Shown here in pieces: positions 14,863-22,544 of a DNA stretch of 27,348 bases (positions are counted from its first letter, which is position 1; each line of letters begins with the position of its first letter). A program made the translations under genes and the position numbers. The notes under the pieces were generated by a model that saw only the letters and a program-made list of their open reading frames with translations, ran no database searches and was not told where the DNA came from. Origin of the DNA: JAQBDA01 sp032124675. Lineage in GTDB: Bacteria > Chloroflexota > Anaerolineae > Anaerolineales > UBA4823. The stretch covers positions 1 to 27,348 of the forward strand of contig JAQBDA010000203.1 in assembly GCA_032124675.1 (NCBI GenBank). Direction: 5' to 3'.

Positions 14863-16215
14863 TTATCCTAATTTTTCCTGAATCGCACCCTGGAAACGGG
14901 CACGCACACCTTCGAATGGGATGCGCTGCATGATCGGGTCGAAGAATCCTTCTACAACCAGTCGCTCAGCATCGCCTTTCGGGATGCCGCGCGCTTGAAG
15001 ATAGAACACTAGCTCGGGGTCGATCTTGCCCACAGTAGCGCCATGCGTACAGCGCACATCGTCAGCGAGAATCTCCAGACCGGGAATCGAATCTGCACGC
15101 GCCTTGGGGCTGAGTGTCAGGTTGCGGTTGGCCTGGTATCCATCTGTCTTCTGCGCACCGGGTGCCACATAGATCATGCCCTGCCAGACCGAGCGGCTGC
15201 TGCCTTCGAGCGCGCCTTTGTACAGCAAGTCGCTGGTGGTGTGGGCTGCCAGGTGGTTCTGTTGGGTATCCAGATCCAGGTGCTGGTTGCCATCGGTAAA
15301 GTAGAAGCCCGACATGCGCCCGCTCGACCCCTCACCAATCAGATCCATATCCGAGAAATTCTTGGTCAGGTGGCTGCCAAGCGCGCCGAATATCCAGTCC
15401 AGGTTGCCATCGCGCGCCACTCGCGCCCGCTCGTGGCTGAAATTCCAGACATGCTCACCCCAGGACTGGAGCTCGACGAAGCGTAGATTTGCACCAGCGC
15501 CGACATGCACCTCCACCAGCCCGGCATGCAGAGTCTGACCACCGGTTTCGGTATGCGAAGCGGCCTCGTGGACGTAAGTCAGCGATGCGCCATCGTCCAC
15601 CCAGACCAGGATCTGCGAGATGTACGCCAGCCCGCTGCCCGGTCCCCACAGAATGCTCTGCAGCGGCTGTTCGAGCTGCAAGCCGGGGGGAACGTAGAGC
15701 AGGACACCGGTCTGTGCCAGTGCGCCAGCCAGGGCAGCAAACTTGCCCTCATCCGGGCGCACGACCTTGCCCAGTATCTTTTCTAAGATCTGAGAGTGGT
15801 GGCGCTCGGCAGTCGCCAGGTCGGTAAAGACGACTCCTTTGGCAGCCAGCTCCGGGTTGAGCGTAACGCTTACACCTGCGGGCATAAGCAGTACCTGCCC
15901 GCCATACTCTTCATCAGTGACCGGGTGCAGCAGCTCAGGTGGAGCATCTGGCAGGCTGGCGCTGTCCTGCGTGCCAGGGATGCGGAACTCACCTGCCGCC
16001 AGGCTGCGGATATCGGTGCGCCGCCAGGCTTCGTCACTGGTAGTGGGGATCGGCAGGTCTTCGAAGATCTGCCAGGCGCGGACGCGATAGCTGCGCACGT
16101 AGTCCGAGTAGCCGTCTCCAGCAAGCGCGGGTACCATCTGGCGGGTGAAATTGAAGTCTGCCGGCACGGTTTTTGCCGTGCGGGATGTCCGGGTAACAAC
16201 AGTTCTTTTCGCCAT
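14863..16215 (-). CDS. sufD: SufD subunit of the SufBCD Fe-S assembly complex
   Basis: The protein has 450 residues. Members of the SufB/SufD family form a right-handed beta-helix, and SufD pairs with SufB and SufC to build clusters in the cytoplasm. Family signals are the N-terminal EDLPIPTTSDEAWRRTDI segment (W-R-T-D before the helix), the beta-helix region with LTYVHEAASH and LVEVHVGAGANL, and the C-terminal DDVRCTHGATVGKID followed by YLQARGIPKGDAERLVVEGF. The last two motifs distinguish SufD-type C-termini. The CTHG His is the residue implicated in SufD function. The start is 3 nt after the sufB stop, so translation is coupled. The N-terminus before residue 25 is basic and poorly conserved in appearance. 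Confidence 0.95.
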   Translation of the reverse strand: MAKRTVVTRTSRTAKTVPADFNFTRQMVPALAGDGYSDYVRSYRVRAWQIFEDLPIPTTSDEAWRRTDIRSLAAGEFRIPGTQDSASLPDAPPELLHPVTDEEYGGQVLLMPAGVSVTLNPELAAKGVVFTDLATAERHHSQILEKILGKVVRPDEGKFAALAGALAQTGVLLYVPPGLQLEQPLQSILWGPGSGLAYISQILVWVDDGASLTYVHEAASHTETGGQTLHAGLVEVHVGAGANLRFVELQSWGEHVWNFSHERARVARDGNLDWIFGALGSHLTKNFSDMDLIGEGSSGRMSGFYFTDGNQHLDLDTQQNHLAAHTTSDLLYKGALEGSSRSVWQGMIYVAPGAQKTDGYQANRNLTLSPKARADSIPGLEILADDVRCTHGATVGKIDPELVFYLQARGIPKGDAERLVVEGFFDPIMQRIPFEGVRARFQGAIQEKLG

Positions 16216-16218
16216 GGC

Positions 16219-17622
16219 TTACCCTATCGAGCCTTCCATCTGAAGCTGGATCAGACGGTTCATTTCGATGGCGTATTCCATGGGCAGTTCTTTGACCAGC
16301 GGCTCAATGAAGCCCGAGACCACCATGGTGGTCGCTGCTTCTTGGCTCAGGCCGCGGCTCATCAGGTAGAAGAGCTGCTCCTCTCCTACCTTGGAGACGG
16401 AGGCCTCATGACCGATGGTGACATCTTCCGCGTCGATCTCGATATACGGGTAGGTATCCGAACGGGATTGGTCATCCAGCAGCAGCGCATCACATACCAC
16501 ATTGGAGCGCGAGCCCCCGGCTTCCTTATAGACTTTCAACAGGCCGCGGTAAGATGCCCGCCCACCGGCTTTGCTGATCGACTTGGAAGTGATCTTGCTG
16601 CTGGTGTTTGGGGCGACGTGGATCACCTTGCCGCCTGCATCCTGGTGCTGCCCTGCTCCGGCAAAAGCCATAGACAGGATCTCGCCGTGAGCCCTGGGCC
16701 CCAGCAAATAGCAGGAAGGGTATTTCATCGTCAGCTTGGACCCCAGGTTGGCATCCACCCACTCCATGGTAGCGCCTTCGTACACCAGGGCACGCTGCGT
16801 GACCAGGTTGTAGACATTGGTGGACCAGTTCTGGATGGTGGTATAGCGCACGCGGGCGTCCTTCTTAACCACGATCTCGATCACACCGCTGTGGAAGGAA
16901 TCGGAGGTGTATATCGGAGCAGTACATCCTTCGACGTAATGGACACGCGCGCCCTCATCGGCGATGATCAGCGTGCGCTCGAACTGGCCGATATTGGGGA
17001 CATTCAAGCGGAAGTATGCCTGCAGCGGCAGGTCGACGGTAACGCCTTTGGGGATGTAAATGAAGGAGCCGCCTGACCAGACAGCACCGTTCAGGGCGGC
17101 GAATTTATTGTCCTCGATCGGGATCACTGTGCTGAAATATTCACGGAACAGGTCAGGGTGCTGGCGCAGCCCGTCCTCGATGCTGAGGAAGATCACACCC
17201 TGGTCTTCGAGATGTTTCTGTATTTTATGATAGACCATCTCGGATTCGTACTGCGCGCCGACCCCTGCCAGGAACTTGCGTTCGGCTTCCGGGATGCCCA
17301 GCTTGTCGAAAGTGTTCTTGATCGTCTCCGGGACATCATCCCAGGACTTGCTTTCCGCCTCAGCCGGCTTGACGTAAAAATAGATATCCTCCAGGTCCAG
17401 CGTGCTGAGGTCACCGCCCCACGTGGGCATGGGGCGCTTCTGGAAATGCTCCAGAGCCTTGAGGCGGAAATCCAGCATCCACTGCGGCTCGCCCTTCATA
17501 GACGATATCTTCTCGACAATCTCACGGTTCAATCCCTTGCCGGACTTGAAAACGTAGGTCTCGGGGTCACTGTACCCGTACTTGTAATCACCAATATCCT
17601 GTAATATTGCAGCATCACTCAT
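16219..17622 (-). CDS. sufB: SufB, core scaffold subunit of SufBCD
   Basis: The protein has 467 residues, the usual SufB length. It has the characteristic N-terminus (YKYGYSDPETYVFKSGKGLN and MLDFRLKALEHFQKRPMPTWGGDL), FKYPKG-type sequence GGSFIYIPKGVTVDLPLQAYFR, VHYVEGCTAPIY, and the C-terminal GHEASVSKVGEEQLFYLMSRGL followed by a family-typical ELPMEYAIEMNRLIQLQMEGS. SufB receives sulfur and iron and assembles the cluster with SufC and SufD. AGGAGC lies 8-9 nt before the ATG. The gap to sufC is 12 nt. No truncation or frameshift is seen. Confidence 0.97.
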   Translation of the reverse strand: MSDAAILQDIGDYKYGYSDPETYVFKSGKGLNREIVEKISSMKGEPQWMLDFRLKALEHFQKRPMPTWGGDLSTLDLEDIYFYVKPAEAESKSWDDVPETIKNTFDKLGIPEAERKFLAGVGAQYESEMVYHKIQKHLEDQGVIFLSIEDGLRQHPDLFREYFSTVIPIEDNKFAALNGAVWSGGSFIYIPKGVTVDLPLQAYFRLNVPNIGQFERTLIIADEGARVHYVEGCTAPIYTSDSFHSGVIEIVVKKDARVRYTTIQNWSTNVYNLVTQRALVYEGATMEWVDANLGSKLTMKYPSCYLLGPRAHGEILSMAFAGAGQHQDAGGKVIHVAPNTSSKITSKSISKAGGRASYRGLLKVYKEAGGSRSNVVCDALLLDDQSRSDTYPYIEIDAEDVTIGHEASVSKVGEEQLFYLMSRGLSQEAATTMVVSGFIEPLVKELPMEYAIEMNRLIQLQMEGSIG

Positions 17623-17634
17623 AATAAACAGCTC

Positions 17635-18411
17635 CTAACCTGCGACCACGGGGTCATGCTTCTCGCGCAGCCAGTCGTAGCCATGCTCTTCGAGATGCAG
17701 GGCAAGCTCCGCTCCGCCGGACTCTGCGATTCGCCCGCCCATCATGATATGTACGTAATCGGGCTTGATGTAGTTCAGGATGCGCTGGTAATGGGTAATT
17801 ACTAGGACACCCAGGTTATCTCCGCTCAGCGCGTTGACCCCATCCGAGACGATGCGCAGGGCATCGATGTCCAGCCCTGAGTCGGTCTCATCCAGGATGG
17901 CGATCTCTGGCTTCAGGGCAGCCATTTGCAGGATCTCGGCGCGCTTTTTTTCGCCACCCGAGAAGCCCTCATTTAGGTAGCGACCGGCGAAGCTGTGGTC
18001 CATCTGCAGCAGGTCCATCTGGGTCTTGAGCATCTTGCGGAATTCCGGAATAGGGATGCCCTTATCCTCGGGGTCATCTGCCCGGCGGCGGGAATTGATC
18101 GCCGTACGCAGGAAGTTCGCTACCGATACCCCTGGAATGGCTGTGGGATACTGGAAAGCCAGGAAAAGCCCCATGCGGGAGCGCTCATCGGGCGCAAGCT
18201 CCAGGATGTTCTGGCCTTTGAACCAGACCTCACCTTGGGTAACCTCATAGTTGGGATGCCCCATCAGGGCGTATGCCAGGGTTGATTTTCCGGTGCCGTT
18301 GGGTCCCATCAGGGCATGGATCTCACCGCGATGAACGGTCAGGTCAACACCTTTGAGTATTTCTTTGCCCTCCACACTGGCATGAAGATTTCGGATGGAT
18401 AGTTCAGACAT
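17635..18411 (-). CDS. sufC: SufC ATPase of the SufBCD complex
   Basis: This is a 258-residue ABC-type ATPase and the first gene of the SUF operon. Walker A is GPNGTGKST (36-44), the Q-loop is at Q87 (FQYPTAIPGVS), the signature is SGGEKKRAEI (151-160), Walker B with the SufC-specific DETDSGLDID follows (about 171-182), and the switch His is H207 in VITHYQRIL. It powers conformational change of SufB-SufD rather than transport, and there is no membrane domain. AGGAG lies about 11 nt before the ATG. Two promoters upstream give leaders of roughly 100 and 160 nt. Confidence 0.97.
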   Translation of the reverse strand: MSELSIRNLHASVEGKEILKGVDLTVHRGEIHALMGPNGTGKSTLAYALMGHPNYEVTQGEVWFKGQNILELAPDERSRMGLFLAFQYPTAIPGVSVANFLRTAINSRRRADDPEDKGIPIPEFRKMLKTQMDLLQMDHSFAGRYLNEGFSGGEKKRAEILQMAALKPEIAILDETDSGLDIDALRIVSDGVNALSGDNLGVLVITHYQRILNYIKPDYVHIMMGGRIAESGGAELALHLEEHGYDWLREKHDPVVAG

Positions 18412-18519
18412 ATTAAATTAAGCTCCTGGTAAATATTGAGTGCTGCCGCTGCCGTATCATCCCTGGCGTGCTCCACGCTCCCGAACCACAAGGAAGCGTC
18501 CCCCGGCAGCCAAAGAAGG

Positions 18520-18548
18520 ATTATAGCAGGCATGGCTGGCTGCGTCAA
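18520..18548 (-). promoter_or_regulatory. SUF operon promoter P2 (proximal)
   Basis: On the minus strand, TTGACG (18548-18543) and TATAAT (18525-18520) are separated by exactly 17 bp, close to the housekeeping sigma-factor consensus. Transcription would begin near 18513, about 100 nt before sufC. Confidence 0.8.
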
Positions 18549-18559
18549 TATTTACGATA

Positions 18560-18574
18560 AATATCTTAGATATT
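18560..18574. promoter_or_regulatory. Palindromic candidate SufR operator 1
   Basis: AATATCTTAGATATT is a perfect palindrome apart from its central base. It covers the predicted start point of promoter P1 and lies 11 bp upstream of the -35 box of P2. That is a suitable place for a repressor controlling the SUF operon. Assignment to SufR is inferred from position. Confidence 0.55.
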
Positions 18575-18580
18575 AGCCGA

Positions 18581-18609
18581 ATTATAGCAGGAAGCCGGTT
18601 GGACGTCAA
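18581..18609 (-). promoter_or_regulatory. SUF operon promoter P1 (distal)
   Basis: On the minus strand, TTGACG (18609-18604) and TATAAT (18586-18581) have a 17-bp spacer. The element resembles P2 closely: both read ATTGACG, then a C-rich spacer ending CCTGC, then TATAAT. The copies are 61 bp apart. Confidence 0.8.
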
Positions 18610-18622
18610 TAATTTTTAGTAT

Positions 18623-18637
18623 AATAATCTTAATATT
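18623..18637. promoter_or_regulatory. Imperfect candidate SufR operator 2
   Basis: AATAATCTTAATATT resembles the palindrome at 18560-18574 (10 of 15 positions, more with one gap). It abuts the -35 box of the sufR promoter and lies upstream of P1. It would allow SufR to act on both directions, including its own gene. Weak evidence by itself. Confidence 0.35.
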
Positions 18638-18664
18638 GACAAAAAAAACCGGGCATGTTAAAAT
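18636..18664 (+). promoter_or_regulatory. sufR-sufT promoter
   Basis: A perfect -35 box TTGACA (18636-18641) is separated by 17 bp from TAAAAT (18659-18664). The predicted start is near 18671, leaving a leader of about 100 nt before sufR. Confidence 0.8.
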
Positions 18665-18772
18665 TTTAATGATTGACCGGGGCAATCCGCCGTAATACCT
18701 CATGCTTTAAGAGATATTCCACGTGATTGCCGGAGCCAACATTAGCAGACTGAACGAATCCGATATCTGGAA

Positions 18773-19432
18773 ATGAAAACCGTGAGTGAAGACCAAAGCA
18801 AAAGCACGCGCGAGCGAGTGCTGTACACCCTGTTGAGCCAGCAGCGCTGCACGATCAACGAGCTGGCAGATGCGGTGGACATTAACCCGATCTCCGTGCG
18901 CCATCACATAGCACGCCTGGAGGCCGAGGGGCTGGTGACATCCGAGGAGGAGCGGCACGGTGTGGGACGGCCGCGCCGCCTGTACTACCTGACCGAACAG
19001 GGGCTGGAGCGCTTCCCCTCCCGCTATATGAAGCTGACCATCCGCCTGCTGGAGCAGCTCAAGGACAGCATGCCGGAGCCGATGATCAACCAGCTGTTCA
19101 CCCAGATGGCGGAGGACCTGGCCGCAGAAGTGCAGGTTGAAGCCAGCGGTCTGGACATCGAGCAGCGTCTGGACCTGGTGACCAGCATGCTCAGCGATGA
19201 AGGCTTCACAGTAGAATGGGAAAAACAAGGCAGCCAGTACCTGATCCGGGAGATCAGCTGCCCGTACTACCGAGTTGGACAGAACCACCCCGAGATATGC
19301 TCGATGGACCAGACGTTGATCTCCAGCGTGCTGTCTATCCAGGCAGAAAAAGTAGACTGCGTACTGAATGGCGACGCGCACTGCACTTATATCGTAGAAC
19401 AGACTACATTATTGGAGAATATCAATGAGTGA
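18773..19432 (+). CDS. sufR: SufR-like iron-sulfur-sensing transcriptional regulator
   Basis: The protein has 219 residues. A winged-helix DNA-binding domain occupies about 8-75 (TRERVLYTLLSQQRCTINELA..., recognition helix INPISVRHHIARLEAEGLV, wing GVGRPRRLYYLTEQG). The C-terminal half carries C163 (SCPYYRVG), C176 (PEICSMD), C196 and C204. C163, C176 and C204 are spaced 13 and 28 residues apart. That is the spacing of the cluster-binding cysteines I recall for Synechocystis SufR (164, 177, 205), which represses the suf genes when its [4Fe-4S] cluster is present. It is divergent from the SUF operon, with palindromic sites between, and its end overlaps sufT by 8 bp. The Shine-Dalgarno sequence is weak (TGGAA). 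Confidence 0.92.
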   Translation: MKTVSEDQSKSTRERVLYTLLSQQRCTINELADAVDINPISVRHHIARLEAEGLVTSEEERHGVGRPRRLYYLTEQGLERFPSRYMKLTIRLLEQLKDSMPEPMINQLFTQMAEDLAAEVQVEASGLDIEQRLDLVTSMLSDEGFTVEWEKQGSQYLIREISCPYYRVGQNHPEICSMDQTLISSVLSIQAEKVDCVLNGDAHCTYIVEQTTLLENINE

Positions 19433-19769
19433 CATAACCTCATCTAAAGTGAGCTGGCAGATCGAGACATCCCACCCTGAGCTGGCGGAAAGCGTGAGGG
19501 ATTCACTGCGCCAGGTTATCGACCCCGAGATCGGCTTGAATATCATCGAGCTCGGTCTGATCCGGGATGTGGCTGCCGAAGAGGACAAAGGCAACGTTAC
19601 CATGATCATGACCACCCCCTTCTGTCCATACGGCCCCGCATTGCTGGAGATGGCGCGTGTCAAGGCAGAAGAAGCCCTGGAACGCCCGACCACGATCGAA
19701 ATGGGCCTGGAGATGTGGGATCTATCCTATATGGAAGAAGGTGTGGGTGCAGACTGGGGACTGTACTAA
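19425..19769 (+). CDS. sufT: SufT-like MIP18/DUF59 family Fe-S maturation factor
   Basis: The protein has 114 residues. It shows the DUF59 core VIDPEIGLNIIELGLI (about 31-46) and the TTPFCPYGPALLEMA segment (about 63-77) with the family's conserved Cys. Proteins of this family (SufT, the PaaD-like group, eukaryotic MIP18) assist insertion of iron-sulfur clusters into target proteins. The start lies inside the end of sufR, so it is translated from the same mRNA. A terminator follows within 10 nt. The C-terminal WDLSYMEEGVGADWGLY tail is characteristic of short stand-alone members rather than fusions. Confidence 0.92.
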   Translation: MSDITSSKVSWQIETSHPELAESVRDSLRQVIDPEIGLNIIELGLIRDVAAEEDKGNVTMIMTTPFCPYGPALLEMARVKAEEALERPTTIEMGLEMWDLSYMEEGVGADWGLY

Positions 19770-19777
19770 AAGCAAGG

Positions 19778-19805
19778 CGGGCGGTATCTATACCGCCCGT
19801 TTTTT
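19778..19805 (+). terminator. Rho-independent terminator of sufR-sufT
   Basis: CGGGCGGTA (19778-19786) and TACCGCCCG (19791-19799) form a perfect 9-bp stem with a TCTA loop. A run of six T follows (19800-19805), then ATTTA. It starts 8 nt after the sufT stop. Confidence 0.93.
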
Positions 19806-20053
19806 ATTTAAGTTAGTTTCCTGCGGACGCCCTACCTGAACCCTGTACACCTTGGTTGATTCTTAGATAGCATACAGAATAACCTACCCGGGCTCACACG
19901 CGGGTTAAAGAAAAATCATCCCTCCCAAAACGATAAGATTAGTCTATAATATGCTACCGATCGAGTTCCAGAGGGTGGTTTCCAGTAGGAACAGGTCAAA
20001 TGGCGAAAATAATCCAGCAGATATAGAATTTAGTAGATTCATCGGAGGAATCT

Positions 20054-20596
20054 ATGCGCAAATTATTCATCCCAATCGCTATTGCACTTCTCCTAATAGC
20101 AGCCACCTTTGGATTCATGCGTAACGCCCGCGGTCAGGCATATGGCCCGGGCAATCAAACTATCCTGCAGCAAGAAGTCGAAGGGGAAAATGTGCGCGAG
20201 ATCGTCGCGCCTGCCGGCGAAGCGCCCCAGGAACCTAACATCGGCTTTATCGATTCACCCTCTGCTACCTGCTTCCAGCCAGACTCGGCAAAAGACGAGT
20301 GCTTTATCAACTGGTATTACATGTCGGTGAGTGCCTCTCCGAATTACATGATTACCATGACTGCCAGTTTGAATAATATTGGAACTGTGGCGCATACTCA
20401 AGGGTTCTTCCAGACCAGCATGTACGTGCCATATAACATGAATCCCAATGGTTATAAAGTCACCTGCGGGCCACTCGGAGCTGGCGGGAATCCGTACCTT
20501 GGCAATGCATATGCATATACGATCCGAGCCAGGGATTCCGCCGGCTTGAAATCAGCGAACTACGGCACGGTTTACTGCCCAGCGGATATTCCGTAA
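20054..20596 (+). CDS. Secreted protein with four-Cys FIDSPSATC domain, function unknown
   Basis: The protein has 180 residues; GGAGG lies 5 nt before the ATG. A signal peptide (about 1-28, ending near ARGQA) and a short linker precede one compact domain of about 115 residues. It begins NIGFIDSPSATC and ends ANYGTVYCPAD. Four cysteines (C73, C83, C138, C175) could form two disulfides. It is rich in aromatic and beta-forming residues (FINWYYMSVSAS, FFQTSMYVPYNM, NPYLGNAYAYTIRAR). The same domain, with all four Cys, occurs in the next gene. A possible -10 box TATAAT lies at 19945-19950 without a clear -35, and the rest of 19806-20053 shows nothing else. I know no characterised function. Confidence 0.85.
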   Translation: MRKLFIPIAIALLLIAATFGFMRNARGQAYGPGNQTILQQEVEGENVREIVAPAGEAPQEPNIGFIDSPSATCFQPDSAKDECFINWYYMSVSASPNYMITMTASLNNIGTVAHTQGFFQTSMYVPYNMNPNGYKVTCGPLGAGGNPYLGNAYAYTIRARDSAGLKSANYGTVYCPADIP

Positions 20597-20620
20597 CCCG
20601 ATACCGATGAGGAAATCGTG

Positions 20621-21793
20621 ATGTCCCATCGATATCGAGTCAGCCTGCTGGTGTTGATCACGCTGGCGGGGATCATCTTTGCCTGGGGAGCCGTGCGAGC
20701 AGCATCGCTGGTACAAAGGGCACCGTCAGTGCCGCCAACCCCTCCCGCCGCCCCAACCCCACAGGCGCTGTTTGACGACACAGCAGATCGCCTACAGCCA
20801 TCCGATCCGCAAATCCAGCGCCAGCGCGAACCCAGCAGTCCGGGTGCGCCAAACATCTCATTCATAGACAGCCCCAGCGCCACCTGCTACCTGCCGGTGA
20901 GCGGTACGGATACCTGCTACATCACCTGGGATTATCTCTACGTCACCGCCGGTGCATCGCAGTATATGATCTCGATGACGATCGGTATCGACAACCATCT
21001 CAGCGCCTATTTTGGCGGCTTCTTCCAGACCTTCATATACATCCCAGGCGATATGCTTTCGCCTGGCTTCCGGGTCGCCTGCGGGACGCCCGGCTCGGGA
21101 GGTAACCCTTACCTGGGCAAGCAGTACTCTTACACGATCCGGGCACGCGAAACCAGCGGGTTGAGCGCGGCCAACTACGGCGCAGTCACCTGCCCTGCCG
21201 ACCAGGTTGCGCTGCATTCGCTCGGGTTGAGCGGCCCAACCAGCGGCAATACGGGGGTAGAGTACACTTTTACCGCCAGCGCTGACCCAATTACCACCAC
21301 CCTGCCGGTGACTTATGTATGGGAGGTGACCGGCTACCCGGCGATCACTGAGACGAACGGTATTGGCGTTTCCCAGGCATTTACATGGTCGACATTAGGC
21401 GCTAAAACGATCAAGGTTACTGCCAGCAATCCGGTTAGCAGCCTGACACAGACTCATACCATCACGATTTATGCCATCACGCCCATCTCTGCATTGATAC
21501 TCAGCGGCTCAACGAGCGGCCCAACGAGTGTCGATTACACCTTCAACGCCAGTGTTACTCCCATTTCCGCTACCCTGCCGGTGACTTATACGTGGGAGGT
21601 GACCGGCTACCCGGCGATCTCCGATACCAATGGCTTGAGCATCAACCGCTCCTTCTCGTGGCTTACCCCTGGGCTCAAGTCCATACAGGTGACAGCCAGG
21701 AACCCGGTTAACAGTCTGACTCAGTCTCGCTTCCTGGCTATTGGTGGTGACCAGGTGCTTTACCAGTTATTTCTGCCGTTAATGAAAAAGTGA
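20621..21793 (+). CDS. Secreted four-Cys domain protein with two PKD-like repeats and Leu-Pro-Leu tail
   Basis: The protein has 390 residues from the ATG at 20621 (GAGGA 7 nt upstream); a GTG lies at 20618. A signal peptide (about 1-29) is followed by a Pro-rich linker (about 30-75). The four-Cys domain is at about 78-193 (C89, C99, C154, C191), paralogous to the preceding protein. Two repeats of about 91 residues follow (about 198-288 and 289-374). They have the immunoglobulin-like PKD pattern: LSGPTSG, YTFTAS, VTYVWEVTGYPAI and ATNPVSSLTQ-like endings. The protein ends VLYQLFLPLMKK. Hydrophobic LPL endings followed by basic residues recur, in my recollection, on secreted Chloroflexota proteins and may be a sorting or anchoring signal. 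It lies 24 nt after the paralogue, so it is probably in the same operon. Adhesion or cell-surface binding is possible but unproven. Confidence 0.85.
   Translation: MSHRYRVSLLVLITLAGIIFAWGAVRAASLVQRAPSVPPTPPAAPTPQALFDDTADRLQPSDPQIQRQREPSSPGAPNISFIDSPSATCYLPVSGTDTCYITWDYLYVTAGASQYMISMTIGIDNHLSAYFGGFFQTFIYIPGDMLSPGFRVACGTPGSGGNPYLGKQYSYTIRARETSGLSAANYGAVTCPADQVALHSLGLSGPTSGNTGVEYTFTASADPITTTLPVTYVWEVTGYPAITETNGIGVSQAFTWSTLGAKTIKVTASNPVSSLTQTHTITIYAITPISALILSGSTSGPTSVDYTFNASVTPISATLPVTYTWEVTGYPAISDTNGLSINRSFSWLTPGLKSIQVTARNPVNSLTQSRFLAIGGDQVLYQLFLPLMKK
21301..21620 (+). repeat. Intragenic direct repeat, 273-bp period
   Basis: The bases at 21301-21347 recur almost unchanged at 21574-21620, 273 bp (91 codons) later. 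They encode the LPVTYxWEVTGYPAI strand of the two PKD-like repeats. The DNA identity is higher than the surrounding repeat units, which points to recent duplication or gene conversion. Confidence 0.8.
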
Positions 21794-21818
21794 CCTTTAG
21801 CGTCCACTCGCGCGCAAG

Positions 21819-22544
21819 ATGGATCTGAGTAATCCGCTAATATTGAACAAGAATATAAATATAACCCAACGCATGCAGCAGCAGATCGATCGCTGGAAGG
21901 CAGCCGCCGACCAGCGCTCTGATTTCCTGCGCTGCTACCAGATGATGACCGAGAATATGCTCACAGCTATCGAGGCAGGTGAGTTCCACGATCCAGGCTG
22001 GGTGGACAGCCTTCTGGATCACTTCGCTGATTACTACTTCATCGCCCTGGATGCCTACGAGCAGGATCCGTCCGGCACACCAGCAGTATGGCGTATAACA
22101 TTCGACTCAACCTGCCAACCGGATGCACTGGTGCTGCAAAACCTGCTCCTGGGTGTGAATGCGCATATCAATTACGACCTGATTTATGCCCTGGAGGATA
22201 TGCTCAGCCCGGACTGGCAGTATTTGAATCCGCAGCAGCGCCAGGAGCGTTATGATGACCACTGCCACGTCAACGCTATGATTCGTGATACCATCGACTC
22301 GGTCCAGGATACGATCATCGAAGCTGACCTGCCAGTGATGGCTCTCGTGGACACGCTGCTCGGTCAAACTGATGAATGGATCGTCGGTAGGATGATCACC
22401 CGTTGGAGAGATGAGGTCTGGGAACAGGCACAGAGCCTGCTCGCCGCCGCAAACGAACAGGACAGGCTGCGGTTGAACCATGATATCGAGCAGGAAGCGC
22501 TGCAGCGCGCCAAAATAATCTTGCGCCTCGTCCCCGGCAGTTAA
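21819..22544 (+). CDS. DUF5995 family protein
   Basis: This is a 241-residue, mostly helical cytoplasmic protein without signal peptide. The segment AVWRITFDSTCQPDALVLQNLLLGVNAHINYDLIYAL (about 90-126) matches the diagnostic core of DUF5995, with the NAHINYDL motif. His and Asp residues in this core and in YDDHCHVNAMIRDTID could bind metal, but no activity is established for the family. The start ATG has only a weak purine run before it. The last codons (PGS-stop) run into DNA that resembles the upstream secreted-protein genes, so the 3' end of this gene may have been created by a rearrangement. Confidence 0.8.
   Translation: MDLSNPLILNKNINITQRMQQQIDRWKAAADQRSDFLRCYQMMTENMLTAIEAGEFHDPGWVDSLLDHFADYYFIALDAYEQDPSGTPAVWRITFDSTCQPDALVLQNLLLGVNAHINYDLIYALEDMLSPDWQYLNPQQRQERYDDHCHVNAMIRDTIDSVQDTIIEADLPVMALVDTLLGQTDEWIVGRMITRWRDEVWEQAQSLLAAANEQDRLRLNHDIEQEALQRAKIILRLVPGS

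Noticed and set aside
15796..17076. Long open frame of 426 codons on the plus strand
   Set aside because: It is antisense to sufB and sufD, whose family motifs are complete. The frame has no recognisable domain and reflects the codon bias of the opposite strand.
18605..18640. GTCAATA/TATTGAC inverted repeat as a SufR operator
   Set aside because: The two arms are simply the divergent -35 boxes of P1 and of the sufR promoter. The palindrome at 18560-18574 is a better operator candidate.
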